A stretch of DNA of 64,000 nucleotides from Grammothele lineata (taxonomy: Eukaryota; Basidiomycota; Agaricomycetes; Polyporales; Polyporaceae), in contig NDFF03000007.1 in NCBI GenBank assembly GCA_002150815.3, positions 1 through 64,000 on the forward strand, in the 5' to 3' direction. Shown one piece after another: positions 25,735 through 39,569 of this stretch. Numbering within the stretch: position 1 is the stretch's first letter; each line of letters begins with the position of its first letter. The position numbers and the translations under genes are program-made. The notes below the pieces were generated by a model. It had not been told where the DNA came from. It ran no database searches and saw nothing but the letters and a program-made list of their open reading frames with translations.

Positions 25735-26270
25735 TACGAGTTCGGCCTTTGTGATGTTGGGAGATGATATGTTAATTCAGGCCTGGCTTGTAGCGCGCCA
25801 ATAAGCCTGCAATCGACCTTCAAGTTCCTCACCAGAAAATTGTGCAGTCCTCACCAGCTTAATATGACTTGTAGTGTCGAGCGTCGAGCAAGAGTTGCGC
25901 GACCAAGTTGAGTCTCGGGTATTGATCGACGGATTAATCTGGTGATGTCAGCTGGAAGTTCAACGTTCGCCGACTACCATAGTACCAATTGCAGGGATGT
26001 CAGTCTAGAAGTCTATTTATAAACTTCGGAACGTGCAACATACTACTACAACCTGCTGCGGAAGAACTTGGGTACGGCGGGTAAGAGAGGAACATAACCG
26101 ATTTCAAGGCCACGGATGTAGAAACTTGTGGCGTCAAATTGTCGACTCACTGAAAAAAGGGTCGAATGACGATACGCGAGGTGTCACCTTGCACGTGATT
26201 GAATGACAACCTCCTTCGGTGAATCGGTCACGTTAAAAAGGCGCCCGGTGAACGACCCACGAGCTTCCTG
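25735..26270 (-). promoter_or_regulatory. MYND B upstream region
   Basis: Counterpart of the MYND A upstream region, with the shared 21-bp block at 25995-26015 and further shared blocks (TTAATTCAGG, TACTACAACC, GGCGCCC). TTTATAAAC at about 26015-26023, next to the shared block, is a TATA-like sequence absent from copy A. Confidence 0.6.
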
Positions 26271-29200
26271 TCTCAAGACCGTACTGTCTGGTTCTCCCCG
26301 TCCATAGATCAGATGGTAACGCCTGTGCTTCGCCCGCTCCCCCCTTCTACAAACTCTGCATGTTCCACCAATTCCTGGACTTCACGCGCACGGTCCAAGC
26401 GCTTCAAACGTTGAAACTTGACATTGACAGGCTAACTTCAACTTCGTCACGAGACTTGCTAAGCACCTCCGCTTGGATATCCGACTAAACCTATCCCAAG
26501 CAGAAGTTCTGAGTTCGCGCCCGCCGCGCGTCAAGCCAACTCACAAGGCCAACCGTCCAGCACTTACGTGGCCTTCGTCAAATAGACTTCCAGGAATGCC
26601 GAGGAATCGGGTAACGTCCCGTCGGCCGGGTATTGGAGAAGGATTCGAAGGCTGACTCAAGGCGCGGTCGGTGAGCACTTTGAACCTCTTCTACTGTCAA
26701 GTCCGAGATCGACGGCTGCGGCGAACCGCGCTGCGTAGCGTGGCGACGGACTCACTAGCACGACATCCCACAGGGTGTTCGTATGTATTTTGCGAAGGAT
26801 GCATGACTGAGCTGATTGATTACTACCCGCTCGGGGTTCGGACAACAATAACATTCCGACCGGGCATGTATCTTATCGCCAGAAGATGAGTAAAGATGAA
26901 TTCTCTGTCTGAATGTTGGGTGAACCTTCGTCCTGCACCGCTTTCCTGGGCTAATCCTGAACTTCTTTCCGCTCATCAGGTTCCGAAATGCATTTGAGCG
27001 TGCGTCTGGGATTGGCCAACCAGCGATGGGCGGAGGCTACACAACAGTCCGAGAGACGATATAGAATCACGGCGTCTCGTCGTGGGAGAGCAGCATCGCC
27101 GTAGTCAAATTAGTCGGGGTGTTCAATAAGTGTGTATCGCGCGCACACTCGGCCTCGTGACAAGCTTTCCCGACATACCGGTTAATCAGACTCAGAAGCG
27201 GCTTTCGGTGCGGGGCATTTCGAACCCACGCTGTCGCGCGCCCTACTCGTACGTGACAGTTTTCGACGATAGACTGAGCAGGCTGAACGAATGATACATG
27301 CTATTCTAGTTCGCGCGCGCGTATATAGCCCAGGACCTTCCGCTCCTCGATGACGCCGAATATTGCGCGTGCGAAGCGTTGCGAGCGGCGCCGGTGGCTA
27401 TCCCACCCGTGGTTCATTCTCCACGTCCATCCATGACGGCCGCACGTGCCACACATCCGTCTCGCAACACTGAGCGTCGGTCCCACAAAACCTGCGGACA
27501 GGAGGACGCCGTTAGTTGGCGGAAACAAGGGGCGCTGGAGCAGCCGGCGCGCCTTCACGGCACAGGTATCGAAATGCCGACATGTTGAACATGGCGTCTC
27601 GGCTCTTCATTCGGGTGCACGCGCCAGATGGAAGCTATATGCGCTAACAACGACGCGTTTAGAGCAGGGCCACGCGCTTGCCCCCCGCCAACTGTGTATA
27701 CAGCCCACCCCGCATTGCTAGCATTGAAGCGCCCCAACCCGCGGGGATCGGACAAGCCCAGAAGCCAGAAGCTATATTGTCTCATGTGCCATGACTATCG
27801 TACGTGTTTGATGTTCACGTTCAGATTAAATGGTGTGGCGAAGTCGTACTGATGTCGCCCTTCTAGTTGCGCTCACCAGTTTCTCACCGTGACCACTACA
27901 CGCTCTCACCGGCACTCACATCTCCCAACTTACAGGAAACTTCGCCGTGCCGACGCCGCAGAGTCCCCATCATCGGCTGACTGTCAACGTCGTGCGCCGC
28001 ATGAGAAAGTACCCACTGACACTGTGGTCCGACTGTGGCTTGGGAACGCACGACTTATGTGTGGGCAGATATTCCACGCATATCTGTTGAACGGGCCACC
28101 TGCCTACATACATATGTCATGTGCAAGTGGTGCGTGACAGATGAGCATGTCTGACTTTCATAGCACAATTTGTTTGAGATGGTCGATATCCGGAAGCCTG
28201 TTCGATGCACTATCAGAGCGCCCATGGTCTCCACGAGTCCCGACCTTGTTCCTGCGCAGTCGTCGCAGCAGTTCACACCCAGAATCCGCGAGGTGAGTAT
28301 GCTCATCATACAGCAGATAAATCACAACACGACACTCATCAATCCAAGAAGTCTACGCCAACATTCCGTAGGCGTTCTCGACGGTCCAGCCCATACGACG
28401 GTCTAGGCCTGAACAGCCGTTAATCCTCCCCCGCTCGCGTGGCGGCCCAGGCCCTTCCCCCCGCGGTCTCCGGGAACCGCGGGGTCGCGCAGTCCCTCGC
28501 CTCCAGGCTCTCCTCAACGACAGAACGCGGTCTGGGCCGCCTGTACGACAAGGTACCGTTAGTGCGCGGGCAGTAACTGCGGCTTCCTATTCGCGCGCGC
28601 CACGACGACTCCAATCCCGAACACGCCCTTACTCGCTCGCGTGCTCGGCCACACTTATTATTATTAAAATATCGCGCCCAGGTCGCGACACACACCCGTT
28701 CCTCCCGGCGGCGTGATGTATATGACCCGACGTTTGTCATGAGTATGTGAGCCGTGATGGCCTAACTCTCAAGTATAGTCGTCCAACGCCCATGATTTGA
28801 TAGTTGCCGCAAGCCGCCACACTCAGATCCGCGGAGAGTCGTAGAGGGATGGTCGGTCGTTACGAGGTGGGCGCAACGCCACTAGTTACAGTTTTCATAT
28901 TGTAGAGTGCGCGCGCGAGTGTATATACCGAATTAGCTGAAGGAAGTTTGCAAAGAGAAAAGTGCTACGTGGGGGCTGGGCAGTAAAAAGCGCCATCGTG
29001 CAATGTTACTTGTGAGACTCACCAAATATCGAGAGCGCGCGCGGAGCGCATATGGTTCGCCTGACCTAAGCCCACAAAGAATTGCTTCGGGACTGTTTGC
29101 GCACATGGCGAACCGCAGGCGTCCCGCGCGGCTCGGGCTCCGAAGTGCCTGCGAATCGCTCAACACTGGTCTGTAGCACGTGTCGTCCAGGTCGGAACAT

Positions 29201-32200
29201 TAATCTCGACGGGCGAGTTGCGCCCTGCGGAGGGCTGAGCCTTCGGCGACGAGTACAGAGCCTTCGTGCGAGAGGCGCACATACTCAGTGTAACTCCGGA
29301 TAGATCACCAGGCGGTCTCTATGTATACGAACCAATCCTAGACACCCCGAATTAGCAGCGATATCCCGGAGGAAGAGCAGGTAAGTACTGACGACCATAT
29401 GATGCCACGGATCCCGCGCGGCACCCGCGCGTCAGCGCAGCGTCCGACCCGTCGGCCGGACGCCGACGTTCCCAGTACGCGGTATTGGCAAGAGCGGCGT
29501 TACTTCAGAGTTGCGGCGCCTCTCAGAAGTTCATTATGGCTGCCTTTCTTGGCCGTAGGTCCGGAGACACGTGCCAAGTCGACGCCCAAGTATACTATAT
29601 GCGCACTGCACAGGGGACGGCTGCGGACCTGCTTGTACGCCTCTTCCTCGCCATGGCCACAGGAGACCATGGCAAGGCGGCTGCGCGCGAGTTCCGGATG
29701 TCGAGGGAGGTGATGCATCGCGTCGGCCGCAGTCGCCTAGTCGCAATGGCTTCAGCTGTACTGAGTCTCGAGGTGCAATCAGTTGCGAGAGTCTTGATGA
29801 CACGGTCGCAGGTGTGTCTGGTGGGTACGTCGGGCCCGGCCTCCGAACCATGTTCCATCCGTCCATTCGTCCAGCCATCCGGCGAAAGAAATCAGACAGG
29901 AAGAAGCATATGGACACGTACGCGGGAGTAGTATTTGGCACTGACAGCGAATAGGGCCGTTGCACAAGGCCCGCCGATGCTGACCACTCCGTCGCTGAGT
30001 CACGGCCGACCGCCTTCCGAACGCCTCGAGCCCGAGTCAGCCCGAGTCCAGTAAGAATCCTTAAGCCCAGGAGGTGAGAATGAGAAAGCAAGCAAGCTAG
30101 TGCGTGGGTCCGAGTGGGTCACCAGGTGTCCTACGTGTGGGTCGAGCTCCGAGGATGTCATCTCGGCTCTCGACAGCACTTCAAGGTCGCGGCGGCGCGG
30201 CCGGTGCGGATGAGATGGCGCCGTCGGGATCGCGAGATGACGCGTACGCGAGCCGCCGGCCCCGGCCCGTGCTCCGAGTCCTTTCGTCTCTCCTCAATCC
30301 ATCTCCTCCACTGTGGCCAGCCTCCACCACTGCAACATATGCCGCTCCCGCCGGATGCGCAGGCGCGTGATTGCACGAGGAGATGCGCATCCGGGTCTCC
30401 GAATCACAAATCAGTGTATATGCCTACTTACGACCGTCGAGTGGCCAGACAGTGCCGTCCTATGATGCCTATGATGGTTTGAGGCCGAGACGGCCAAGGC
30501 TAGCCATTGCGATGCTTGTGCGCCTTCGAGCTTCTCGGAAGGTGATCCCCCAGCTGGCTTCGTCGAGCCTGAACGATTCGAGACTTCGCGCAGCTGCTGC
30601 CCAGGCTCGTACCTCGCAGGGCCAGGCTCTGGGCCATAGGACATGTACACCGTGGGTTCAGTTCAGAAGCCTCGATAGCCTCGATAGCACCGCCGGAAGA
30701 GACCACGAGATCATGATTTGGATCTTCAAAGCGACCTGGGCCACAGAAGCGCGAAAATCGGAATACCATGTCAGTCCCAGCGCTACATACGACCCCGAGG
30801 GCGGACGTGGATAGATGGCCATCTGTGGCCGGCCGGCCACCCGGCGAAACTCGGGAGGCAAGTCGACTCCTCCATGACGCGCTCTGATGACTCCGGAGGC
30901 TCTGCAGCGCTGCATTTATTGTAGGCGACGTCGGCCGCACACTGCCTATAGGAATCCTGGGAGCTGGGAGTTGGGAGTTTGGATGGTCAGGTCCGCCCCG
31001 CGCGGGGAGCTGCGCATGCGGTGGCATTAATCGGAATTTGCAGCGAAGCCAGGTACTATGCATACATGCATACATACACACAGGTCTAGCGAACGCGAGG
31101 CGCCCCGACGCGTCAGTCATGCGTACCACTTATTGTCCGCGTCTTCGAGGCTTTCGGACTGCAATGTGGCCAGAGGAGTCGGCGTTCGGCCCCTCCTGTG
31201 CCGACGCGCGTCAGCTTGAGCGTCAGCGTCCGCGTCCGAGTCCGACGTCTCGCCGGGCCTGCACAAGCCCTGCCGGGCGCGGCGCTGCGGTGAGCAAGCA
31301 CGATGTGCGCAATATGTGCGCATATATGCGCGCACGAGATCCATCCTGACCACTTCCTGACCGTGACATGGTGATTCATTGATTCATCAGGCAAGCTCAT
31401 GAGAGCCCAAGTGCGAACGTCAGCGCGGCAGGCGCGGCACGGTCCAGTACGAGCGGTGACGCGCACAGTGACGTCGCCCATGACCCATCGAGCGTGCGGA
31501 TGATGACCGCGCAGCGCTGACTCCCCAGTCCTCCACCAGGCGCGTCCTCCGAAATGCCGCGTACAAACGTGCACGGGAGTCGGGACTCGGCCGGTCGGTA
31601 TCCGAAGCCACGTCGACGTCCCGAGGCTGTCCGGCGGGACTTGGCTGCGCTAATTAGTGGGCAATTGGCGGGTGCTGTGGCTGTCAGTCTGGATGAATGA
31701 GCTGAGGCTTGGGGATTGGGGATCTGGGGCGGCTTGGCGTCTTACGACTCTGCGGATTGTATTGCGGACTTACCAGTGGTGTGGCATGGCGTTGGCAAAC
31801 ACTGGACAGAGCATACTGGCACACAAAGGATATTCGGGTGTTCGAAAGACGCGATGCTATTGCAAGTGCGGTGCGATACGATGCGGAGCTGAGCTGTTGT
31901 AACTACTAGTACACTATGCGTATGGAAGACGACGATTCGGATGAGGGGAAAGCTGTTGTGACACGGGCGCTGACACGATTGGATAGGCAGATGATTGGAT
32001 GACGGGACAGTGGGAGGACAGCAAGGCAGCCGATTATAGCTGCGAGCGACGACGATGAGGATGGAGAGAAATAGAGCGGAAGGGCTAATGAGCGAATTAT
32101 AGATCTCTAGCAGTATGGCGGCCAAAAGCGATGCGGCGGGATCCATGGTCGGGAACGAAGGGTGCATAAGTTACGCTCGCGCGCGCGCGGGGCTGGCGAT

Positions 32201-32298
32201 GATAGTGGTGATGGTGGAGAAGGGCGGCGCGGGTAAGCAAGTTTTGCATGTACACGAATGCGAAGGGCAGATGGTGAATGGCAGATGGCAGACGAGGC
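26271..32298. other. Six-kilobase gene-poor region
   Basis: GC-rich, CpG-rich DNA with many short overlapping frames on both strands, none of which shows splice logic or recognisable protein features. A 9-bp-stem hairpin (28459-28484) and some alternating GC runs (for example near 28912) are seen. No transposon end, tRNA or rRNA was found. The right end is the 3' flank of the cyclin gene. Confidence 0.5.
28459..28484. repeat. Perfect GC-rich hairpin
   Basis: CCCCGCGGT and ACCGCGGGG form a perfect 9-bp stem with an 8-base loop (CTCCGGGA). It could be a structured RNA element or a chance palindrome in GC-rich DNA. Confidence 0.5.
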
Positions 32299-33402
32299 TC
32301 ACGCGCGGACGGGCACAGGGTGCGACGCGAGCGGATGCCGCGAGTGCGAATGGGGCGTCGCGACGTGCGGCTGCGAGTGGAAGTGCGGCAAAGGGAAGGA
32401 GCGGAGGATCGACAGCGCGGATGAACGCGAGCGATGATGCTGCTGGTGTGGGTGCTGCTCATGGTGGTAGTCGGGATGGGACGCGTGGGGGTTCGCGGAG
32501 AAGTCGAGCTCGAGCGCCGTCTTGGCGTTCGCGTGGGGCGCGACGGTGGGGACGGCGACGGGCTCGGGGGTGCGGGGGAGGGAGACGCTCTCGAAGGAGG
32601 ACTCGGAGTCGACGTCCATGTCGCTCGAGTCGACGGACCAGCGCGAGCCGAGCGGGGAGCTCGTGCGGCGGACGTGGCGGTGGGTCTTGTGCGCGTGCGC
32701 GTGGGTGTGGGGGGCATGTGTAGCGGGGCGCGAGAGCGCGAGGAGGGTGTCGTGGTGTGCAAGGAGATCCGCTTCAGAGACGGAAAGCTCAAAGTCGAGG
32801 ACGTCGAGGAACTCGCGCTCGATGCGACCAATGTCGCGCTTCCCGAAGACCCCGGTGCAGAGCGCCCAGTGGACGTTCTTCAACGTGGAGTCGTTAAGGT
32901 ACTACAAAGGGAAGCGAGGTGAGACGGGGGATGCGATGACGTAGAGAAGAAAGAAGAACATACCTTGTTGGCGAGGATGAGTGCGCCGAGGAAGACGCGC
33001 TCGTTAGCCCACTGCTCGAGCGCGATCTGGATGTGGGGCTTGGCCCTTTCGATGTAGACAAGGGTGACGAGGAGGGCAGGGACCTTGACCTCGGCCTTGT
33101 GGATGACGTCTGTGACGAACTTGAGGAACTTGCCGTGCTCGGTGTTCCGCGACAGCGAGCGGCCACGGGAGGAGGAAGAGGGGCGCCCGAGGGCGTAGTC
33201 GACGGTCTCGAAGACTGTGTCGACGACGTGTTCTGAAAAAGAAAGAGGTGCTAGGATGAGCTGCCTGATCGGGCGAAGGAAAGAATGAAAGAAGCTCACC
33301 AATGAGGGTACGACTCATCTCGACCTCAACGAGCTCCAGGAGGGCAGGGGAGTGGAGGGAGGCGTCGACGAGGGACGCGGGATGGATGGGTGATGAGGAC
33401 AT
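32299..33402 (-). CDS. PHO80/PCL-type cyclin
   Basis: Exons 33402-33300, 33232-32964 and 32901-32299 encode 324 residues. The cyclin box (about residues 35-170) has the PCL hallmarks: VPALLVTLVYIERAK, FLGALILANKYLNDST, and IEREFLDVLDFELSVSEADL. These cyclins pair with a Pho85/CDK5-type kinase and link nutrient or phosphate status, polarity and cell cycle. The C-terminal half is low complexity with histidine-rich runs (HAPHTHAHAHKTH, HHEQHPHQQHH) and S/TP sites, and is probably regulatory. The start codon is the first in frame, and the MSSSPIHPASLVDASLHSP start fits the family. The gene stands alone between two very long non-coding stretches. Confidence 0.9.
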
Positions 33403-34842
33403 CGCTGCTTGTGGAGGGGTGGCTGCTTGGAGTGGCGGGAGAGCTGTGGCGGGCTCGGCGGGGAGCGGGGTGGTGGGTGGGCATGGTGGGCGGGAGGGAG
33501 TTTTATAAAGCTGCGGGCAGTCGCGGGCAGCGCAGCTTGGACGAGCGGAGACGGAGAGCGAGATCTGAGATTGGAATGAACGCCGCCTGGCTCGGGCGAG
33601 GGGCGTAGGCGCGCGCAGGCGGTGATTGAGTCCGCAGGGGTCGGGGCGACGCAGCGCACCGCGCGATTGGCCGGGCGGAGGATGGCGCCGGTTGAGTCAC
33701 GGCTCGCAGCGGCTTGCTCACGCGCGTCTTCCGAGCCGTCCACGCCCCGCGTAAGCACGCCGACGCCCTCCGTAAGCGACCGCGCCTCACGTCCGCCCAG
33801 ATCCCGCCACCAGATCCTCCTCCTCATTCACAATAGCCGCCCGTCCGAGCCCTGCGCACTCCTCGTCCGTCCTCGGCCATTCCACCCGCTTCCTGCGAGC
33901 TCTATCGTCCGACGCTGACTACGACGACTCCCCATCTCCTCCGCAACCTCGCAGACCGCTCTGGCTCGCGAGCTTTCACGCTAACTCGCGCCTCGACTGA
34001 TGCCACTGGCAGTCGCTCTGGGCCACCAGCGCGCCCAGGCCTTCCCTCCCGTCGGCCGCTGTCCAGACCGCCCGTCAATATACGCCCGCCTTCTATTCTC
34101 GGCCACTCGTCCTATCCGTCCCCAGGCACTCGTCGCGTCCGCCTGGCAGCCCACCGCAACTGCTGCCTTCTTCGCCTCCGGCGCGTCCCCACGATCAGAC
34201 CCAGTCTCGCCACCTCCCGGTCGGCATCGTCCCAGGGCCCGGTCCCCAGCGTCCCAACCCCGCCCTTCCTCCCGGTGCGTGCGGCGCACGCACATGCACA
34301 TGCCCTCCCGCAGACTCCCGCCCCTCCTCCCGCGCGCCTTCCGATCGCGCTTTCTGCGCGCACACGCCCGCGTCCCAGAGCGCGCGCCTCTCCGGACAGA
34401 AGCTCGCAGCGTGCGCACGCGGCGGACGCCCGGGAAGCCTCGCCGTCGACGCGGCGGCGATCCCGCTCCCATAGTGGCACTGGCACGGAAGCTGCATATC
34501 ACAACAGCGGCCTGCGCGATATTGACACGCAGAACTGAGTTGACGCAGGGCCCTCCAGGGCCCGGTGGTCCGATGGGCGCCCTGTCAATTCGACGTGTAT
34601 CTACGCGCAGAGAGCAGCGCATTAATGCAATCTGTCTCCCACCATCTAGAGGCTGCGGGCAGGCTGCAGCGCGATAGATGCATCGCCGCGCGAGACAAAG
34701 CACCGGGCAACGGACGCGCGACAAGGCGCGTCCCCACGCCCCAGATCGATCGCCCATCTCCCATCGCGTCCCGCCCTCCGTTGGTGATTTTTCGCATAAT
34801 GCAGGCCACCGCGGGTGGCCCGCAAAGCCCGGACGAGGATCC

Positions 34843-34890
34843 CATCCGCCCATCCGTCTATCCGTCCGCTCGCCCGTCCGTCCGTCCATC
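34843..34890. repeat. CCGT/CCAT tetranucleotide repeat
   Basis: Imperfect CCGT, CCAT and CCGC tetramers run through this stretch. The same type of repeat recurs at 13709-13742. Confidence 0.65.
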
Positions 34891-35009
34891 AAACAATATC
34901 GCTCTCGCCGCCGTCACGCGTCAACGCGCCGCCGCGCCCTGGCCTCGACGCTTGACGCGCGACGCTTGACACCGGCGCCGGTATCGACGCGCCCTCTGAT
35001 TCGACCTTG

Positions 35010-35047
35010 AATCCGGATTCGGATTCGGACTCGGACTCGGCATTCGG
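35010..35047. repeat. ATTCGG/ACTCGG hexamer repeat
   Basis: Two GGATTC-type hexamers are followed by GGACTC-type hexamers. It is a short, imperfect tandem array. Confidence 0.6.
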
Positions 35048-35803
35048 AATCGCACTCGTAGCGCTTCGAGCCCGTCCGACTCCCGACTCCGCCTTCCTGG
35101 ATTCTGCTCTATTCTGCTCCCGCCAAACTCTGCTCTGCGTAGCCACTATCGAGCGCTGAGCGCGCGCTTCGTCAGGTCTCGGGCGCCAGGCACCTCTGGC
35201 CTCGGAGCCTCCTGCCTATTCCGACGCCGATTCCCACCCCCCTTCGCGCGGAGACGCAGCCGCCCGCGACCGCGGCCGTGACCGGGTGCGATCGCGATTG
35301 TTTCCTCCCGGTTTGCCACTGCACCCACACATCCGCCCGTCCTTCCGTCCAGCCGACCGATGTCCGCGGACGCCCGCCCGGGGCGACCGAGCGAACGAAT
35401 AGATGTCAAGAAGCGCCTGTGCGGGGCGACGAGATGAGACGAAACGAATGAAGAAACGAGGCGAGACGAGGCGACGACAACCTGACTCTTGAGGTCCGTC
35501 TCAGGTCGGTGTCCCGTTACCTTGAGGACCGCAGAATTGTGACCGTCGCGGGCCACCGTGACGGACACGGACCGCGGAGGACGCGCCGAGGTCGGAGGAT
35601 GAGATGCGCATGCGGTAATGCGGGGGCGTGGCGCGCAGCAGTCTTGGTCAGGTACGTGGTCACTGATCACTGCCGCGGCCGCACGTAAGTCGACCTTCGA
35701 CGGACGCAACGCGCAGCCCGGCCGCTGCTGTGGACACACTGACGACGGGTCCTGCGGGCGCTGCTGCGCGCAGCTCGAGGCTCGAGGAATTCGGATGATG
35801 GGC

Positions 35804-35845
35804 GTCATCATCATAAGTGTGCATCATCGTTATCATCATCATTAT
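35804..35845. repeat. ATC trinucleotide repeat, interrupted
   Basis: ATC/TCA triplets are interrupted by AAGTGTGC and GTT. A simple microsatellite. Confidence 0.65.
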
Positions 35846-38800
35846 GGCCCGAGGAGCTGCTGCCGTTCGAGCTGCGAGCTTCGAGCGGGTCCGAGGCTGC
35901 TAATTGCCACGCACTTATCCCGGCCGGCACAAGCGGTGTGGGACCACCCATACACCTCCACATCCACGCCGCACGCGCGATCGCAATCGGGTCACTCCCC
36001 GTTGGCCCACCGCGCGCGTAGTATCTTCCCGGGAGGCACGGCTCGCGCGCGCGTCGTGCGACCCATTAGCAGCTATTACCCCACGCGTATGTTCTCGCTA
36101 CTAAACGCCCTCCGACAATTGGCGTCGCGTAGCGAGCAGGAGGGGGGTTTACAGCACGCCACATGCGCTTCGCGGCACGCTCGTGCTGTGGCGTCGCATC
36201 GACTATATTCACATAATCGTAACCATCCATTATATCTGCACAGCGCGGCCGGGGCGGGCCTCGAGTTGGTGACCGTGTAGTAGCCGGATATGCAGCGCGC
36301 CCACCTGGATTTGCATACCGGTGCATACGATATGTGCATACGTTCTATCAATAGCTTCCTCCGAATTCCGTGGCGGTATACTTATGTAGGCCACCGCAGG
36401 TTTAAGTATTTCGGTCCGCCTCGCTTCGCGCGCCCATTACTACACGATGTAGGATACCGTACGTACGTACATGAATACCGCATACATATTCGGAACAAGC
36501 TCGCTGCTCAATCACTCCGCCCATACATCGTGCGCCACCATTCGGAAATCGGGCACTCTCGTAGGTCGTCGGCCCGTAAATGCCCTCGAGCTCGCGCAAG
36601 CTCCTGCTACTTATTGAATGAAGTACTGGAAGCCTCGATGCCCGCGCGGGGCCGAGGCGGCCCTCGTCCAGAGCTAAAGCAGGCCGTAATCCCGGCTCGG
36701 AGTGTTCGTCGTTATACTAGGCCCGCCCCCATCTTATCTCAAGTATTATTAGCAGATGAAGTCACGTACGGACTGTGATGAGCTGGTGCGTTCTATACGG
36801 CTCCCCGCACTACCTCGAGCGCTGGTGCAGATGGCATTGGCGATTTCGAAAGTCGCCGCGTCGAAGCCGACGGTCCGACGCGTCCCTCCGGAGTCCGAAT
36901 ATCCTCAGCGCTCTCCGTATGCGCCGTGCGGGGAGGTGCGGGGGAGCCGAACGGAAGCTATTAGACGCGCATGTGGCCATCGGTGGGTGTGGAAAAGGCG
37001 CGCGCGGAGGATCAGTCAGCGGGATCACGTCTGCAGGTTGCTTCCTAATCCGAATGCGCGATCGGGTGCTCTCTTCCTTCGAGTCGGCGAGAAACTGCGA
37101 TCGGGTTTGTTGCGGGAGTCATGGGCTGACTAACTTCGAGTCGGAAAGGGAGAGGGAGCAGTATTCGTGAAGTTTGCGCCATCGACTGAAGTTTGAAGAT
37201 GAAGGTGCGGTCGGGCGAAGACGAGGACGAGGACGGGGATGACTCGGACGGTCGGCGAACATGGTGGGAGCCGGAGCAGTCATCATGGTCATCTTGAGAT
37301 TCGGGTCGTCTGTGGTTGGATGCGATATCATGACGCAATAGCTAAGTGGGCGCACTCGGATGGAGAAGGAGATGGACGCCACGACGGGCGTCCTGATATT
37401 TGCTGCGTTCGATGAGGCACGGTATGCATAGTTGTCTATCCCGATATCCCCCATCGAAGTACTAGCCTAGGCCTGCTCAGCATCAGAGATGCCTTGAGCT
37501 CATGATGAGCCCAGACTTCCCCGCGCTCGCGAGGCGGCCATCGCGTTCTACAGCCTGCGGCCACGACGCGATCGCAGCGGCATGACGTAGCCTGGAAGAT
37601 GTATGCACACACGCTCGGGGAACGGTCACGGCTCGCGCGACATGTACGCGTCCGCGAGGATGAGAAGCCTGCTGCTGCAAGGGTGCAGCAGACATCGCGT
37701 TCGCGCACGCACTCTATCCAGATATTGATGCCGCCATAGTGCAGGGCGGACAAGCTTCGACTTCCCCGCGGGCTTCCATCATCAGTAAGTAAGTACCCTT
37801 TCCATTCCGCCGCGGCGCACCCGAACAAGGTGCGCTCGGCCGGGTATGGACGTGGGACGCGCCCACGCGCTCTCCCCCTATGCACGCATGCCATTCATCC
37901 CGCCGTCGAGCTCCCCGCGTGCGCTCGCGCTTGTGCTGTGCCCTGCGCATACATGTCTTACATGCATACGTTCGCTTAACGAGTAGCGCGCGAGTGCCCG
38001 CACCCAGCGCTGCGCCGCCCTCCCGCGCACGAGAAAGAGAAGCACGCTCCCCTTCCCCCCGACTCTATTCATAATTGCATAGTGCTTCCCAACGCGGGAG
38101 CGGGGCAGCGCCCATTTACCCCGTTGGAGCGTGCGCCCTGCAGGCCGGCGAAGCTGCGAAGCGCAGCGACCCCTCCCCCCGAAGCACCCCGCTGTTGCCG
38201 TCCAGCGACGGTCGCGGGGTCCGCGCGGCAGGACATCCATGAAGAGCGACGGCGAACGCGCCATCGCCGGGCAACGCTGCGAGCATCGAGAGCCCGCGAT
38301 CGCGAGCGTCGAGCGAAGGCGAGAAGGCACGAAGGACGACGACCCGCCGGGCGCAGTGGCGCGCAGCTCGCACACGCGGCTCACGCCGGCTTGAGGACTC
38401 GGAGGATGGGTGGGCTTCGCCCCGGCCCGACGCCCCACCGTACGATCGTTATCGGGATTCGGGATCGGGCTGCGTCTCTCCTCTCCCGTCCCCTTCCCGA
38501 TGAGAATCTTATTGAGGGGAGCGCCCAGGGACGACCTCGGCGGCAGTGCGCATGCCGGATCGGGTGGGGAGGCAAAATGGACGCGCGTATGGGCGCTACG
38601 GGCTCGCCGACCGGCGACGACTCCGAGGCCGAGGGCCGAAGCCGAGGGGACGCGCTGGGCGGGCGCATCAGCCGCGTCGACGCGTTCGAGTTGCTTACTT
38701 ACCCGGTCAGCATGAACAACGACGCCCGGCAAAGACGCGTCGTGATGATGACTCCCGGCGCGTCGTCCTCCACGTCGTCTTTGTCCTCCAGCTGCGATCG

Positions 38801-39475
38801 GACGTTGACTCGCCGCGTAAGGACGTGCGCACCCGCGCGCGCAGGTGCCGGGCTGATGTCGCGATGGGACTCGGAGGCTCAAGCTTCAGCCTGCGCTCAG
38901 TTGCACAGCTGCATCGCGTACTTATGGAAGACGCGGCGGTGTCCTACGATGATCTCGCGTAGGACAATGCGTCGCCCCCGGGCGAGGTGAACGTGCGTCG
39001 GTACGAGCATATGTGGCGCTCTTTGTTCGATGCTTCTGTTCATATTCGGGGTTAGCGGGCGAGCGAGCTTGCTTAAGCTGATGATCGCGATATATGACCT
39101 CGTACGTAGATCAGTAATGACTGACCCATCATCATGCATCACATTTGAGCCTGCTTCGAGATTAAGGCCGCCCTCGCGCGGCGCCGCCATTCCCAAAACG
39201 AGCTCAAACGTCGGGAGTCAGGCCGCCCGCGGTCGCATATATCTGTCTCCTAAAGTGGCATTCGCGCCGCCTAAGTAAGTTTCGTGACGGTACCCCACAC
39301 CACGCGCCCGCTTCTCCCGCCCCAAAGCCCGAGGCACACCTCGATCGGCGAACCTAGCGAACCCGACCCTGTCCGACTCGTGCGCATACCCCTGCGTCCC
39401 CTCGACGACGACGACGCGAAACACTGCGCGCAGACGCCCTTCCGACGAGCCCGGAAGTCACACCCACCCTGCGCG

Positions 39476-39569
39476 CGTGCATAGTCAGCATCGTCATCTC
39501 GCGAAACCACTGCGCTTGGCGGCGTGCATAGTCAGCATCGTCATCTCGCGAAACCACTGCGCTTGGCGG
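39476..39569. repeat. Exact 47-bp tandem duplication
   Basis: Two adjacent identical 47-bp copies (39476-39522 and 39523-39569), each starting CGTGCATAGTCAGCATCG. The identity suggests recent duplication or selection. No coding frame explains it. Confidence 0.85.

Noticed and set aside
27195..27260. Possible tRNA with GGGTTCGAA box on the minus strand
   Set aside because: T-stem has mismatches and no cloverleaf forms.
33981..34892. A 303-codon minus-strand frame
   Set aside because: GC-rich DNA has few stops; the translation is Arg/Gly/Pro-rich without domains, and the opposite strand is just as open.
37878..38990. Frames of over 300 codons on both strands
   Set aside because: Both strands are open over the same DNA, composition is Arg/Ala-rich, and no start context, splice sites or family features are seen.
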